Shown: positions 30,975 to 41,788 of the stretch, piece after piece
Position numbering within the stretch: position 1 is the first letter of the stretch
Layout: each line of letters starts with the position of its first letter
Origin: Eopsaltria australis
Lineage: Eukaryota > Chordata > Aves > Passeriformes > Petroicidae
Direction: 5' to 3'
Assembly: GCA_034509425.1 (NCBI GenBank)
Contig: JAVTVJ010000446.1
Location: 1-64,000 of the forward strand
DNA length: 64,000 nt
The notes under the pieces: model-generated
The model's database searches: none
What the model saw: only the letters and a program-made list of their open reading frames with translations
Told to the model about the DNA's origin: nothing
Program-made: the position numbers and the translations under genes

Positions 30975-32569
30975 TTATCTTTGCTCATTTCTTTCATAGA
31001 TCAATTTTGCTTCTTCAGAGGGGTCTTCTATATCATTTTGTTTCTTCAATATCATTATCTTTTTTGCTGCCCCAGTTGTAGCCAATTTTGGGCCCATAGG
31101 CATAGTTACCACTTGCATACTTTGGACTACACTGGTGATTAGCCGAATAAAACAGGGGATCAAGCAAGGAAGAAATATTAACCCAGCTGTAGCACATAAA
31201 AGGAAGAAGCCTAACTTCTTCCACCATTCTATTCCCAACATATTATCCCACCAGCCAGTTTTTAGTATCGGTTCCCATTTTTGGATTTGTACATGGGATA
31301 TTTTTCTGATTTCAAAATTTGGATATTTCTGGTATCCCAAAATAAGGGTTTTTGCCTGTATCATTACATTGGAAAAGCTTGATATCACTTATATATTCAC
31401 AGTCTTTTTCTTTTGTTTCTCTTTGGGTCAAATACAGAGTTGGTGCCTCTGGGATCCACTGCGTAAAGGTTCCATTACTAACTTTATATCTCTTACAGGG
31501 AGTGTGCCCGACTTCATTAACAAAATTCTTCCCAGTGCACCAGAGACATTCTTCTCCTATTACTGTTGAGCTTAAAATCCATCCCCCTGGTCGGTTTTCC
31601 CCTTTTAAGTTTGTCCGGTTCCACTTAAGGAGTTCAGCCGGACCCAAGCTACTGCCTTTCCATGGCCATTCCTCTGCCATCGAAGCCCCTCCACAAACCC
31701 AGCAGTTGGTTATATTAAGTTCTTTACTTATTCTTTCTCCCAGTTCCACAAACAGGTTTTTCCCAAATTTTGAGAGATCGATTTCCTTTTCTAATTGTTG
31801 CCTGAGTCCCGTGTACCAATCATGGAGTGGTTTTGATACAGATGGCTTTGTTGGTTTTGCTTTTTGGGGTACTAGTTGTTCTTTGACCAAATCCTGGACC
31901 CTTCCCTTAAGGGTAGATGTGAAACAAACCCATTTCTCCCCTTTTGGACATTCACTCCCTAATCTATTACCACTGTCTCCTAAGTTTTCTGTAACCCAGT
32001 ATTTTTTCCCATTGTGTTCACAGGTACGTACTTTTGATGGGTTATAACAGCGGCTGTTGACATGGGTGTGAGAAATAAAAAAGGAACCTCGGTGTCTTTC
32101 CATGTAAAGCCTGCGGTAGCATGGGCGGCATGTTTTTATTGGCATCCCAGAAGGGAAAAGAAGGAGTGAAAGAAAAAGGAACAACAGAGGTTCGGCATGG
32201 CTTATACCCCCACCTCCCATGCCTATGGGGTTGCTACCCACAGCAGGTGTATATATGATTTCTCGGTGGCGAGTACAGCAGCCAACCCAGTCTTGCCCTC
32301 TATTTCCTGGTCACTTCCTTTTTGCCAATTTCCAAGCAAACTGCTTTTTACACTCCTTAATCGTAGTTTCCCACCGTTCCTCTGATATCTCCCATTCAAC
32401 AGGCACTAGTAATTCCCATCCACAAAGCAAAGTTATTATCTCAGTTTCTCCTAGTTCTGTCTGGAGAGGGGATAGATTTGGCACTCGACACTTTCTACAA
32501 TGAGGGTTTCGTTTTCGTGAGCTGCAATACCAATTTTTCCCACAACTTAAGCATTTGCATTTAACCCAG
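30975..32569 (-). pseudogene. env: P2 env, TM ectodomain deleted
   Basis: From Met at 32241: signal-like run (LLFLFLSLLLFPSGM), Cys-rich SU with a charged helix and CWVCGG (P1: CWICGG), then a deletion near 31310 that removes the SU end, the cleavage site and the CC motif and shifts frame. The remainder, in another frame, is the membrane-proximal part, the span (LGFFLLCATAGLIFLPCLIPCF) and the tail. Upstream, in the env frame, is a Cys/basic segment (32311-32569; CLSCGKNWYC, RKRNPHCRKC) ended by TGA 32311-32313, comparable to the P1 pre-env frame. The solo LTR at 32570 separates it from pol. Not able to make a complete Env. Confidence 0.85.
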
Positions 32570-34082
32570 TGTAGTGGTTTTAGTTTTCTTATTCAGGTTT
32601 GAGGTTAAATGCTAGCACACTTATATTTACTTGATTGCTTGTTGTGAGATGAGGATTAGGAGTAGGCAAAGCAGGCTCAAACTTTATAAAGTACAAAGAA
32701 GTTTTATTAATATACCTAAGACAAAGGGAAAAGGAAAAAAACTAAGAAAAACTAGAACAAACTCTTCAGACTACCCCTCCTTCCCCCACCTTTCTATTTC
32801 ATTCTCTCTGACAACATACAAAAGACAACACTTTGACTTCTAGTTCATTTACTACTTCAGAAACAGCTCTTGTTCTAGTTCATTTAGGGAGAGAAGTTTC
32901 TTTTGCTTACATTATGGATTTTCTGTAAGAAAAATACAGTTTTTATGGGTTTTCTGTCTCACCATTAGCCGCCGCCCGGAGCAAAGTCTAGCTTAGTGGT
33001 GGATCTTTCTTACACTAGTAGCTTTCTTACAGCTACTTGGGTGGGTTATGAACAGTCTACAGGGTACTTGTTTTAAGGATGCCTAGTTCAATTGCAGCAA
33101 CAAAGAAAATCTCTTCTTTTGTGCTTAGCAACATAGGTTCTCTTGACAACTCAGGTTCTCTAGCATTCCCCTGGGACTAGGGCTCTGAGTTACAGTCTCT
33201 CCTTTCTCTTGGTTTTAGTTTCTCATCAGGCTGTACTTTTTCAACACTTACTTGTCTGTACTTAGGTATTTCAGTTTATTGGCTGCAATAAGATCTTCAC
33301 ATCTCCCGTTGGACTACATCTTCATATATTACAGAGAATTTATTAGCTCAGTCTTCAACTATGGTTCTTTAAAAGAGTTTTCAGCTTCACTCTTGAAGCA
33401 CTTCTTATGCATTTCTTTGTAAGTATCAGTTCTGCTTTTTTCACTGACTGTAAAGTCTCTGCGCTGCACTATGTCGATGTTTTCATTCGTTCCTCTCTCT
33501 GCGAGGAAGGATGGGTGTCTGTGAGTTTAGTCTAGGCATGGAGAGAGTTAATTTTTCTCTCTCTCTCTCTCTGGTAGTGTGAGGATTACATGCTCTTTGC
33601 CGGGCTGTTTGAACAGGCCTGAGCTGGATGGAGTCTGGCCCGGTCCTTGCCTGGCCCGGAGCAGGGGCGTGGCTCTCTCTCTTGTGTAGCTGGCACACTG
33701 GCTGAGCTGTATTTGCTGAAGATTCCAGCTGTTCTTCCCCTGTGCCCGGCTGCAGCAGTACGGCCGCTCCAAACTTCCCTTTCCACCCCCCCCGCTTTGG
33801 AAGGGGGGGGAGGGGGGGGGAGGCTGGGGCCTTACCAGCGAGAGAAGCAGGAGCTGCTCCTCTCTACACAGCAGCAGCAGGTACAAAGAGGAAGAGCTTC
33901 AGAGAGTCTCTGCTTACATATGTTTTTTCCTCGAAGGCGGATCAACTTTTTAATTGGTTCACTTACATATCAATCCTTAAAACTACCTGATTATTGGCTC
34001 TCTCTCCCAGGAAGGAAGTTATATTCCTTCCTGCAGCATAAATCACTTCCTAGATTTTAACCCTCCGGCCTAACCCAAGACA
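32570..34082 (-). repeat. Solo LTR (family G) between P2 pol and env
   Basis: 1513 bp flanked by cccag (32565-32569 and 34083-34087). TATA and splice donor (exon end 33836) are conserved with the other family G copies. G runs at 33801-33820. Confidence 0.92.
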
Positions 34083-36278
34083 CCCAGCTAGCATGTCCAG
34101 TATTGGGGTGAATCAGACAGGGTATATGGGATGGTACTGATGGAGGCTGCAATTCTTCCCCTTCTTTATATGTCACAGGCTAAGGCCAAAATATGAGGGC
34201 CTTCTGGCTGAAACAGTCCAGATCCTCCTGTTTGAAGCGGAAGTATTCCACCCCAAGGTGGGTATCGAAGGTTTCTCAGAGCTTGTCCAGGTGGCACTTG
34301 GAACCACTGATATAAACTTGGCTTTATTTCCCAGTTAGGCGTGATTCTTTGTACATTCCTTAGGTCATATGGGTCCTCCCAGTTCATTACTCCCTTGTGC
34401 CCGCTTGAGAATCAACTTGGTATCACCCGGTTTTGAGGTTATGGTCCACTCCTTAGGTTCCTCCACAGGTCCCTTGATTCTGCTAGCGTGGATCCACCCT
34501 CTTTCCCTGGTTCGGATCGCGGTCTCAGTTGTCAGTAGTGCCTGAAAAGGACCTTCCCATTGTGGAGTTAAAGATTGCTCTTTCCAAGTTTTCACCTGTA
34601 CCCACTCCCCTGGATGGATATTATGGATTTTAAACTCTAAAGGTGTGGTTTGGGGGATTAGCCCTTTCGATCGCAAATCCTCGAGTGTCTTTGCAATTGT
34701 GGTGACATATTTTCTAACACTCATTTCCCCCACTTCATAGGTAGCAGTTTCATGTTGGGTGGTCAGAAAGGGTAACCCAAACATCATTTCATAAGGTGAC
34801 ACTCCCAGGTCTGACCTGGGTTGTGTTTGGACCCTTAATAAAGCCAAAGGCAAGCATTTAACCCATGACATTTGTGTTTCAACCATTAGTTTTGTTAGAG
34901 TTCTTTTTAAAGTCTGGTTCATCCTTTCTACTCGGCCTGAACTCTGGGGGTGCCATGGGGTATGTAATTCCCATGTTATTCCCAAGGCTTTAGTTATTTG
35001 CTGTAAGGTTTTTGAGGTAAAGTGTGTCCCTCTATCTGAATCTATTCTATTAACCATTCCATACCTGGGAATGATTTGTTCCAAAAGGGTTTTACATACC
35101 ACATTAGCTGTAGCTCTGACAGTGGGAACAGCTTCTACCCAATGGGTTAAATGATCTATAATTACCAATAAAAATTTCCATCTCTGTACTTGGGGAAGCT
35201 CAGTAAAATTTACTTGGATACTTTGAAATGGTCGCAAGGCTAACTCACGGCCTCCTAACTTTGTTTTTCTCATTACCTTTTTATTTATTTTTGACAAATT
35301 ATGCATTTCTCAGTTACTTGTTTTGCTAATCCAAAGATCCCAATACACCCATAATTTCTTAAAAAGTGATCACATAGGGCTTGAGTACCCCAATGAGTTT
35401 TTTGATGCATATCTTCTAATATTTTTCTAGCAAGAGGTTTATTAAGTAACTGCCTCCCATCAGGAAGCTTCCATTTCCCAGACTGATCTTGTTCTCCACC
35501 TATTTTACTTAAATCTCTTTCTTCTTCTTCACTAAATTTTGGGATTTCCAATTTTTCTTGGTCTGGGGTCAGAATTAACATAACCCTTTTAATCCCATTT
35601 TCTGCTACATCTCTAGCCTCTTGATCTGCCAAATTATTCCCTCTTATTTCTGGGGTCATTCCCCTTTGGTGTCCTTTAACATGTACTACAGCTATCTCTT
35701 CAGGTAATTTCAATGCCTTTAAAACCTCTAAAATGAGTCCCTCATGTATCAGTCCCTTTCCTTTTGAATTTAGTAATCCCCTTTCTTCCCAAATTTTCCC
35801 ATAGGTGTGCACTACCCCAAAGGCATATCTTGAATCGGTATATATGGTCCCTTTCTTTGGGGCTAAGTACTCCAATGCCCTTTTTAGAGCATATAATTCA
35901 CAAGACTGAGCCAACCAGTTTGAAGGTAATTTCCCTTGTTCGATGGTTTGCATATTTTTCCCATCAACCAATGCATATCCCGATATAATTTTTCCTTGGA
36001 AAAATCTAGATGAGCCATCAACATAAATTTTTTCTCCTTCTGGGAGGGCTAGTTCCACCAAATCCTCTCGAAATTTAGTTTGGTATTGTATAATTTCTAA
36101 ACAGTTGTCTGTTAAGTCACTTTTCGGCTCTCCATATGAAAATTGAGCTGGATTTATACTTTTATTAACTTCCAGCATCAAATCATCACTGTCTATCAAA
36201 ATTGCCTCATATTTTAACATTCTAGAGTCTGTTAACCATTTTTCAGCTTTTAGATTTAACACAGCCCGTACAGCATGG
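34083..36278 (-). pseudogene. pol: P2 pol, RNase H and integrase
   Basis: RNase H (IYVDGSSRFFQG, ELYALKRALEYL, YTDSRYAFGVV, VVHVKGHQ) and the integrase zinc finger (HQKTHWG...CIICQK) lie in one frame ending near 35285. The core and C-terminal domain lie in another (35306-34365), the shift being at an A-rich stretch. The core reads QVNFTELP where P1 has QIDFTELP, so the first catalytic Asp is Asn; the second (IDSDRGTHFTS) and the Glu (SSGRVERMN) are present. The C-terminal domain has HPGEWVQVKTW and WEGPFQALL. A short overlapping frame (34387-34166, MNWEDPYDL) follows the stop. ERVL unit 3 splits the gene on the right. Confidence 0.88.
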
Positions 36279-36853
36279 TGTCGTGGGTTGACCCCGGCCA
36301 GGGGCCAGGTGCCCACTCAGTCACTCTATCACTCCCCCTCCCACTGGGAGAGGGGAGAGGATAATATTGAAAAAGACTATCAGGGTCAGTAAAGGCAGTT
36401 TTATTACAGTGGGGAAAAAAAAAATAGAACAAGCAAGTTGAAAGTTGCGCGCGCAAGAGCAAGAAGGGAAAACAATCAATCTCTACTTCCCATCAGCAGC
36501 GATGTCCGGACACTTTCTGGGAAGCAGGGCTCCAGCACACGTGATGGTTGCTCGAGGAGGCAAACATGGACAAGTCCCGAATGCCTCCCCCTCCTCCTCT
36601 CTTCCTTCCCTTATATATCTGAGCTGATGTCATATGGTATGGAATATCTCTTTGGCTGACTGGGGTCAGCTGGCCTGCTGGTGTCCCCTCCCAGGATCTT
36701 GCCCCCCCCATCCCCTTCAGTGGGGGAAGGAATGTCACAGGGACAGCACTGCTTGGCAGTAGCCAAAACACTGCTCTGTTATCAACACCAGCTACCAAAG
36801 CAAAGTACAGCAGTGTAAGGCCTGTGAGCTTTACCCCAGTCAGACCCAATACA
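36279..36853 (-). repeat. ERVL unit 3 3' LTR
   Basis: 575 bp, same ends as 2699-3273; TATATAAG (minus) and AATAAA are conserved. Confidence 0.93.
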
Positions 36854-37114
36854 ATCTCCACCCCTTATTCCATACCATTTGCATCATGCTCAGAAATCCT
36901 TTTCTACTCACACATGCAATTTAAGCTACATCCTTAAACCATCCCCATCACATTAACTACTATCTCCTGTCCTCTCGCATCCTTCCACGTGGTCTCCATT
37001 TCCAGCAGAGTGGGGGGTCAGGGCAGGAGGAATAGTAAACTTGATTGTCGAGGACTGGCACCATCCCTGTTCATTGTGGCCTTTTTCTTGCCCCTTGCTG
37101 AAATTCGTTCTTCG

Positions 37115-39241
37115 TCAGCTCATGTTCTCTATCTGTGCAGCAATGTCCTGCCATAATGCAGCAGCCCAGATGGGTTTTCCCCTGCGCTGCCAGTTGGTTT
37201 TCTTCCACTGCTGCAGCCATCCCCATAGGGCATTAGCCACCATCCAGGAGTCAGTATAGAGATAGAGTATGGGCCACTTTTCTCTCTCAGCAATCTCTAG
37301 GGCTAGTTGGATGGCTTTCACCTCTGCAAACTGGCTTGATTCACCTTCCCCTTCAGCGGCCTCAATGACTTGTCGTGTGGGATTCCACACAGCAGCTTTC
37401 CACCTCCGATGGTTTCCTGTCGCTCGACAGGATCCATCAGTAAATAAAGCATATTTTCTTTCGTTTTCTTGTAACTCGTTATATGGTGGTGCTTCTTGGG
37501 CACGAGTCACCTTCTCAGACAGTGCTCCAAAATCTCTGGCTTCTGGCCAACTCAAAATCTCTTCTAGGATTCCTGGGAAGTTGGGTTTTCCCATTCGGGC
37601 TCGTTGTGTAATTAAGGCCACCCACTTACTCCATGTAGCACTGGTTGCATGATGCACAGAGGGAATGTTTCCTTTGAACATCCAGTGTAGGACAGGCAAT
37701 CGTGGTGCCAAGAGGAGACATGCTTCTGTCCCAACAACTTCTGAGGCTGCTCGAACCCCCTCATAAGCCGCTAGTATTTCTTTTTCAGTTGGAGTAGAGT
37801 GGGCTTCTGATCCTCGGTAACTCCTGCTCCAGAATCCTAATGGCCGACCTCGGGTTTCTCCTGCGGTCCTCTGCCAGAGGCTCCAGGTGAGGCCCTGCTC
37901 CCCAGCTGCAGTGTAGAGTATATTTTGCACATCTGGTCCTGTCCGAACAGGCCCAAGAGCCATGGCATGAGCTATTTCTTGTTTGATTTGCTCAAAGGCC
38001 TGTTTCTGCTCAGGGCCCCACTTGAAGTCATTCTTCTTCCGGGTCACTCGATAGAGGGGGCCCAGAAGTTGACTATAACCTGGAATGTGCATTCTCCAGA
38101 ATCCTACAAGGCCCAAGAAAGCTTGTGTTTCTTTCTTAGTAACTGGTGGAGACATATTGGCAATTTTGTCAACCACCTCTGTAGGCACATGACGGCGCCC
38201 ATCCTGCCATTTTATTCCTAGAAACTGGATTTCCTCTGCAGGTCCCTTCACCTTACTTTGTTTTATGGCAAGACCAGCTTTCAGAAGAATTTGGATTATT
38301 TTCTTCCCTTTTTCAAAAACTTCTCCTGCTGTGTCACCCCACACAGTGATATCATCAATATATTGCAGGTGTTCCGGAGCTCCACCCTGTTCCAGAGCAG
38401 CCTGGATCAGGCCATGGCAGATGGTGGGGCTGTGTCTCCACCCCTGGGGCAGTCGGTTCCAGGTGTACTGGACACCCCTCCAAGTGAAAGCAAATTGTGG
38501 CCTGCACTCGGCCGCCAGAGGGATTGAGAAAAATGCATTAGCTATGTCAATCGTTGCATACCATTTGGCTGCTTTTGACTCTAGCTCATATTGGAGGTCC
38601 AACATGTCTGGTACGGCAGCACTGAGAGGTGGTGTGACTTCATTCAGGCCCCGATAGTCCACTGTCAGCCGCCATTCCCCATTTGACTTCCGCACTGGCC
38701 ATATGGGGCTGTTGAAGGGTGAGCGGGTCCTGCTGATAACTCCTTGGCTCTCCAGTCGACGAATTAGTTCATGGATAGGAGTCACGGAGTCCCGGTTGGT
38801 ACGATACTGCCTCCGGTGCACTGTCCTGGTAGCAATCGGTACTTGTTGATCTTCCACCTGCAGCAATCCTACGATGAAGGGATCTTCTGAGAGGCCAGGC
38901 AGGGTGGATAACTGTTTGATCTTCTCTGTATTCACCGCAGCTATGCCAAAGGCCCATCGATATCCCTTTGGTTCCTTAAAATACCCTCTCCTGAGGTAGT
39001 CGATGCCAAGGATACAAGGGGCCTCTGGGCCAGTCACGATGGGGTGCCTTTGCCATCTGTCCCCTGTTAAGCTCGCCTCAGCTTTTACTACCGACAACTC
39101 CTGGCATCCCCCTGTCACTCCAGAGATGCAGATGGCTTCTGCACTCTTGTGCCTTGATGGCATCAGTGTACACTGTGCACCAGTGTCCACTAAAGCTTTG
39201 TACTTCTGTGGATCTGATGTGCCAGGCCATCGAATCCACAC
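37115..39241 (-). CDS. pol: ERVL unit 3 pol, open protease-RT-RNase H
   Basis: 708 codons without a stop. Protease LVDTGAQCTLMPS (about residues 17-29), RT with FNSPIWPV, VDYRGLNEV, QYIDDITVWG and the thumb, then RNase H with ALFTDGSCRATG and YTDSWMVANALWGW. It ends at IENMS, where a deletion joins it to the 3' region at 37120-37125 and removes the last part of RNase H and all integrase. It is in frame with the gag amber at 39296-39298. Because the integrase is absent, this copy could not have integrated using its own enzyme. Confidence 0.85.
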   Translation of the reverse strand: MWIRWPGTSDPQKYKALVDTGAQCTLMPSRHKSAEAICISGVTGGCQELSVVKAEASLTGDRWQRHPIVTGPEAPCILGIDYLRRGYFKEPKGYRWAFGIAAVNTEKIKQLSTLPGLSEDPFIVGLLQVEDQQVPIATRTVHRRQYRTNRDSVTPIHELIRRLESQGVISRTRSPFNSPIWPVRKSNGEWRLTVDYRGLNEVTPPLSAAVPDMLDLQYELESKAAKWYATIDIANAFFSIPLAAECRPQFAFTWRGVQYTWNRLPQGWRHSPTICHGLIQAALEQGGAPEHLQYIDDITVWGDTAGEVFEKGKKIIQILLKAGLAIKQSKVKGPAEEIQFLGIKWQDGRRHVPTEVVDKIANMSPPVTKKETQAFLGLVGFWRMHIPGYSQLLGPLYRVTRKKNDFKWGPEQKQAFEQIKQEIAHAMALGPVRTGPDVQNILYTAAGEQGLTWSLWQRTAGETRGRPLGFWSRSYRGSEAHSTPTEKEILAAYEGVRAASEVVGTEACLLLAPRLPVLHWMFKGNIPSVHHATSATWSKWVALITQRARMGKPNFPGILEEILSWPEARDFGALSEKVTRAQEAPPYNELQENERKYALFTDGSCRATGNHRRWKAAVWNPTRQVIEAAEGEGESSQFAEVKAIQLALEIAEREKWPILYLYTDSWMVANALWGWLQQWKKTNWQRRGKPIWAAALWQDIAAQIENMS

Positions 39242-39295
39242 CGTCCAGTATACCCGGTCATCCCTTTCCTCCTCCTGGCCGGAGGCAGGGACCCT

Positions 39296-40150
39296 CTATT
39301 CCTGTTCCTGGTCAGAGTATTCACTGTCTGACCTTTGTGATGCCAAATCAGAAGTTCCCTCCTCAGGACTGTAGGAAACAGTTTTAGTTTTCTTATATCT
39401 GGGAAATCACTGATTGTCTTCTGGTCTCTCTGTGGTAACTACACTGACAGTCTTCTTGGGTGGCCCCTTCTTAACAGGTCTCTTCCCCCTCAGTTCTCGG
39501 ACCCGGGCGCTCAGCTTAGAGGTGGGTTCACCATCCCATTTCCTCATGTCCTCTCCATGCTCACGCAGGAAAAACCAGAGCTCGTTACGTGGCCTGTTCT
39601 TGGGGGTTCCTTTCCCTCTGACTGGGGTTGGAGAGGAGCGATCTCTTGGGCTGCAATAAAAGTTGGGGTGGTGGCTCGCAGGGATGAGGGAGTACCCAGA
39701 GTTTCTTCTACATTTCGGAGCCAGGCGGACGCCAACTCTACAGTTGGTGTATCCATTTTTGGGTAATAAAGTGCCGCCAAGCTGCTGGAATATGATGCTG
39801 GGGCACCTTGAACCACCTTCCTCCACATGGCAAGTGTACAAGGGATATCCTCTGGATCTATGGTGACGCTATCATCCTTTAGATCACTATAGACAATTTC
39901 CAGCACTGCTAATTCTCTCAAGTACTGGATACCTTCATCCACATTGGTCCACTTCCCTGGGGACTTTACAAGATCTTCCTTAAAAGGATATCTTGCCTTC
40001 ACACTTGAAAGAAGCCGTCTCCAGAGGCTACAAGTTGCTCCTTTCTTTGCAAGTCCTCTTTCAATTTCCCGATCCCTAGCAAGGGATCCCAGCTGTTGGG
40101 CTTCATGACCTTCTAACTGCTGACTATCGGCCCCATTATCCCAGCATCAT
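39296..40150 (-). pseudogene. gag: ERVL unit 3 gag, C-terminal part
   Basis: Corresponds to the C-terminal 60 percent of unit 1 gag (PFKEDLVKSPGKW, YPKMDTPTVELASAW). It contains a TGA at 39407-39409 (CGA in unit 1) and a frame change near 39655. It ends at the truncation point, and its stop is the same amber as in unit 1. Confidence 0.8.
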
Positions 40151-40161
40151 CACCCCATACA

Positions 40162-41788
40162 GCATGGGGTGTATATACTATTAGTTTACCTCCAAAAGTG
40201 AGTTTATGGCTTTCTTCTACCAGAATAGCAGTAGCTGCTATAGCTTGAATACATACTGGCCAGCCATGACTTACTGGATCTAGCAATTTTGATAAATAAG
40301 CTATTGGCCTTTTAATCCCCCCCCCCCCCCCCATTCCTGGGTTAAGACTCCATGGGCTATTCCATTTTCCACATTTACATACAGATGAAAGGGTTTTTCT
40401 AGTGAGGGTAAACTTAAGGCAGGTACCGAGGCTAGTTTCAACTTCAATTCTTCTAATTTATTATCATCTTCCCTGGTCCACTTTATATCCTCTCCTTCTG
40501 TCAATTTTTCATATAAAAATTTTACTGCCTGAGTATATCCTTCAATCCATAATCTGCAATATCCCAATAGTCCAAGCAGTCTCCTAACTTCCTTTTTTGA
40601 AGAAGGAGAGGGGAGAGATAAAATTCCTGCCACCCTCTCAGGATTCAGCTTTCGGCTACCTTTGCTTATCAAGTGACCAAGATACTTCACCTCTGATTCC
40701 ACAAACTATAATTTTCCTTTCGATACTCTCAATCCTTTTTCTCCAAGAAAGTTCAAAAGTTTTATAGTAGCTTCTTTAACTTCCATTTCAACTTCTCCCG
40801 ACAATAAAAGATCGTCCACATATTGGATAATTTGTATTCCAGGAGGAGTGGGGAAAGTTTGTAATATTTCTTCTAGAGCTTGCCCAAACAGATTTGGAGA
40901 TTCAGTAAATCCCTGTGGTAATTTTGCCCATCTTAATTGTTGCTTCCTCCCAGTTTTTGGATCTTCCCATTCAAAGGCAAATATATTCCGGCTTTCCTCT
41001 GCTAATGGACAAGCCCAAAAAGCATCTTTAAGATCCACTACACTAAACCACTGATGCTGAGGTGGGACTTTACTTAACAGAGTGTAGGGATTAGGTACCA
41101 CCGGGTGACGGGTACGAGTTCTTTTGTTCACTTCTCTCAAATCTTGCAATAATCTGTAATTCCCATCAGGTTTTTTTACCGGTAGGATAGGGGTATTATG
41201 AGGAGACATACAGGGTTCCAATGCTCCATCCTTTATTAATTCTTCTATTATCGGCTTTAAGCCTTCTCTTCCTTCTAAAGATATAGGGTACTGACGTATA
41301 CGGATGGGATATTCTTCTTTCTCAATCGTGATCTTTATAGGGTCAATATTTAATCCTCCCCTATTGCCTTTCCCAGCCCAAACCTTTTTATTTATTTTCT
41401 CCTCATCTTCTTGGCCAAGTTTTAACACTTTAGCCGTCATCTTCCCTTCTTCAGGTATAACCCCCATTCCCAACTGTATTTGTAAATCTCTCCCCAGTAA
41501 ATTGCAACCTGCTCCCGGAACTAATAAGACATCTCCCATCCCTATTCTGGTTTCCCCTTCAATTACCACATTTTTAATAACAGGAACTGTAAACCCTTCA
41601 CCTTTTGCTCCTGTTACCTTCACAGTGTTATTACTTACTTCACAGCCCCTTGGAATACTTATCACACACGTTCTCTCTGCCCCAGTATCCACTATAAATT
41701 CTAATACCTCCTCTTGGGGGCCTACTTTTAAGGTTATCATAGGCTCTAGATGGTACTTATCCCCCAGAAGATAGAGCCCATGACCCCC
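40162..41788 (-). pseudogene. pol: P2 pol, protease and RT
   Basis: In frame after the gag amber. Protease EFIVDTGAERTCV and NLLGRDL; RT with HNTPILPVKK, LLQDLREVNKRT, VDLKDAFWACPL, LPQGF and QYVDDLLLSG. A TAG at 40706-40708 interrupts the RT palm/thumb junction and a frameshift lies at a 16-C run (40317-40332). The connection (HLYVNVENGIAHGVLTQEW) and YTPHAV reach the unit 3 insertion. Protease is DTG here, DSG in P1. Confidence 0.9.

Larger units (their letters stand above)
36279..40161 (-). mobile_element. ERVL unit 3, inserted in P2 pol and truncated
   Basis: 3' LTR, 3' region, pol without integrase, and gag truncated at about 40147. The 5' LTR and gag start are gone except possibly ten bases (accccataca) that resemble the LTR end. 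gcatgg occurs at 36273-36278 and 40162-40167. Its pol is very close to units 1 and 2. Confidence 0.88.

Noticed and set aside
40148..40167. Longer target duplication (about 14 bp, cccRtacagcatgg) around ERVL unit 3
   Set aside because: Too long for a retroviral duplication; more likely gcatgg plus a ten-base LTR remnant, but this is not certain.
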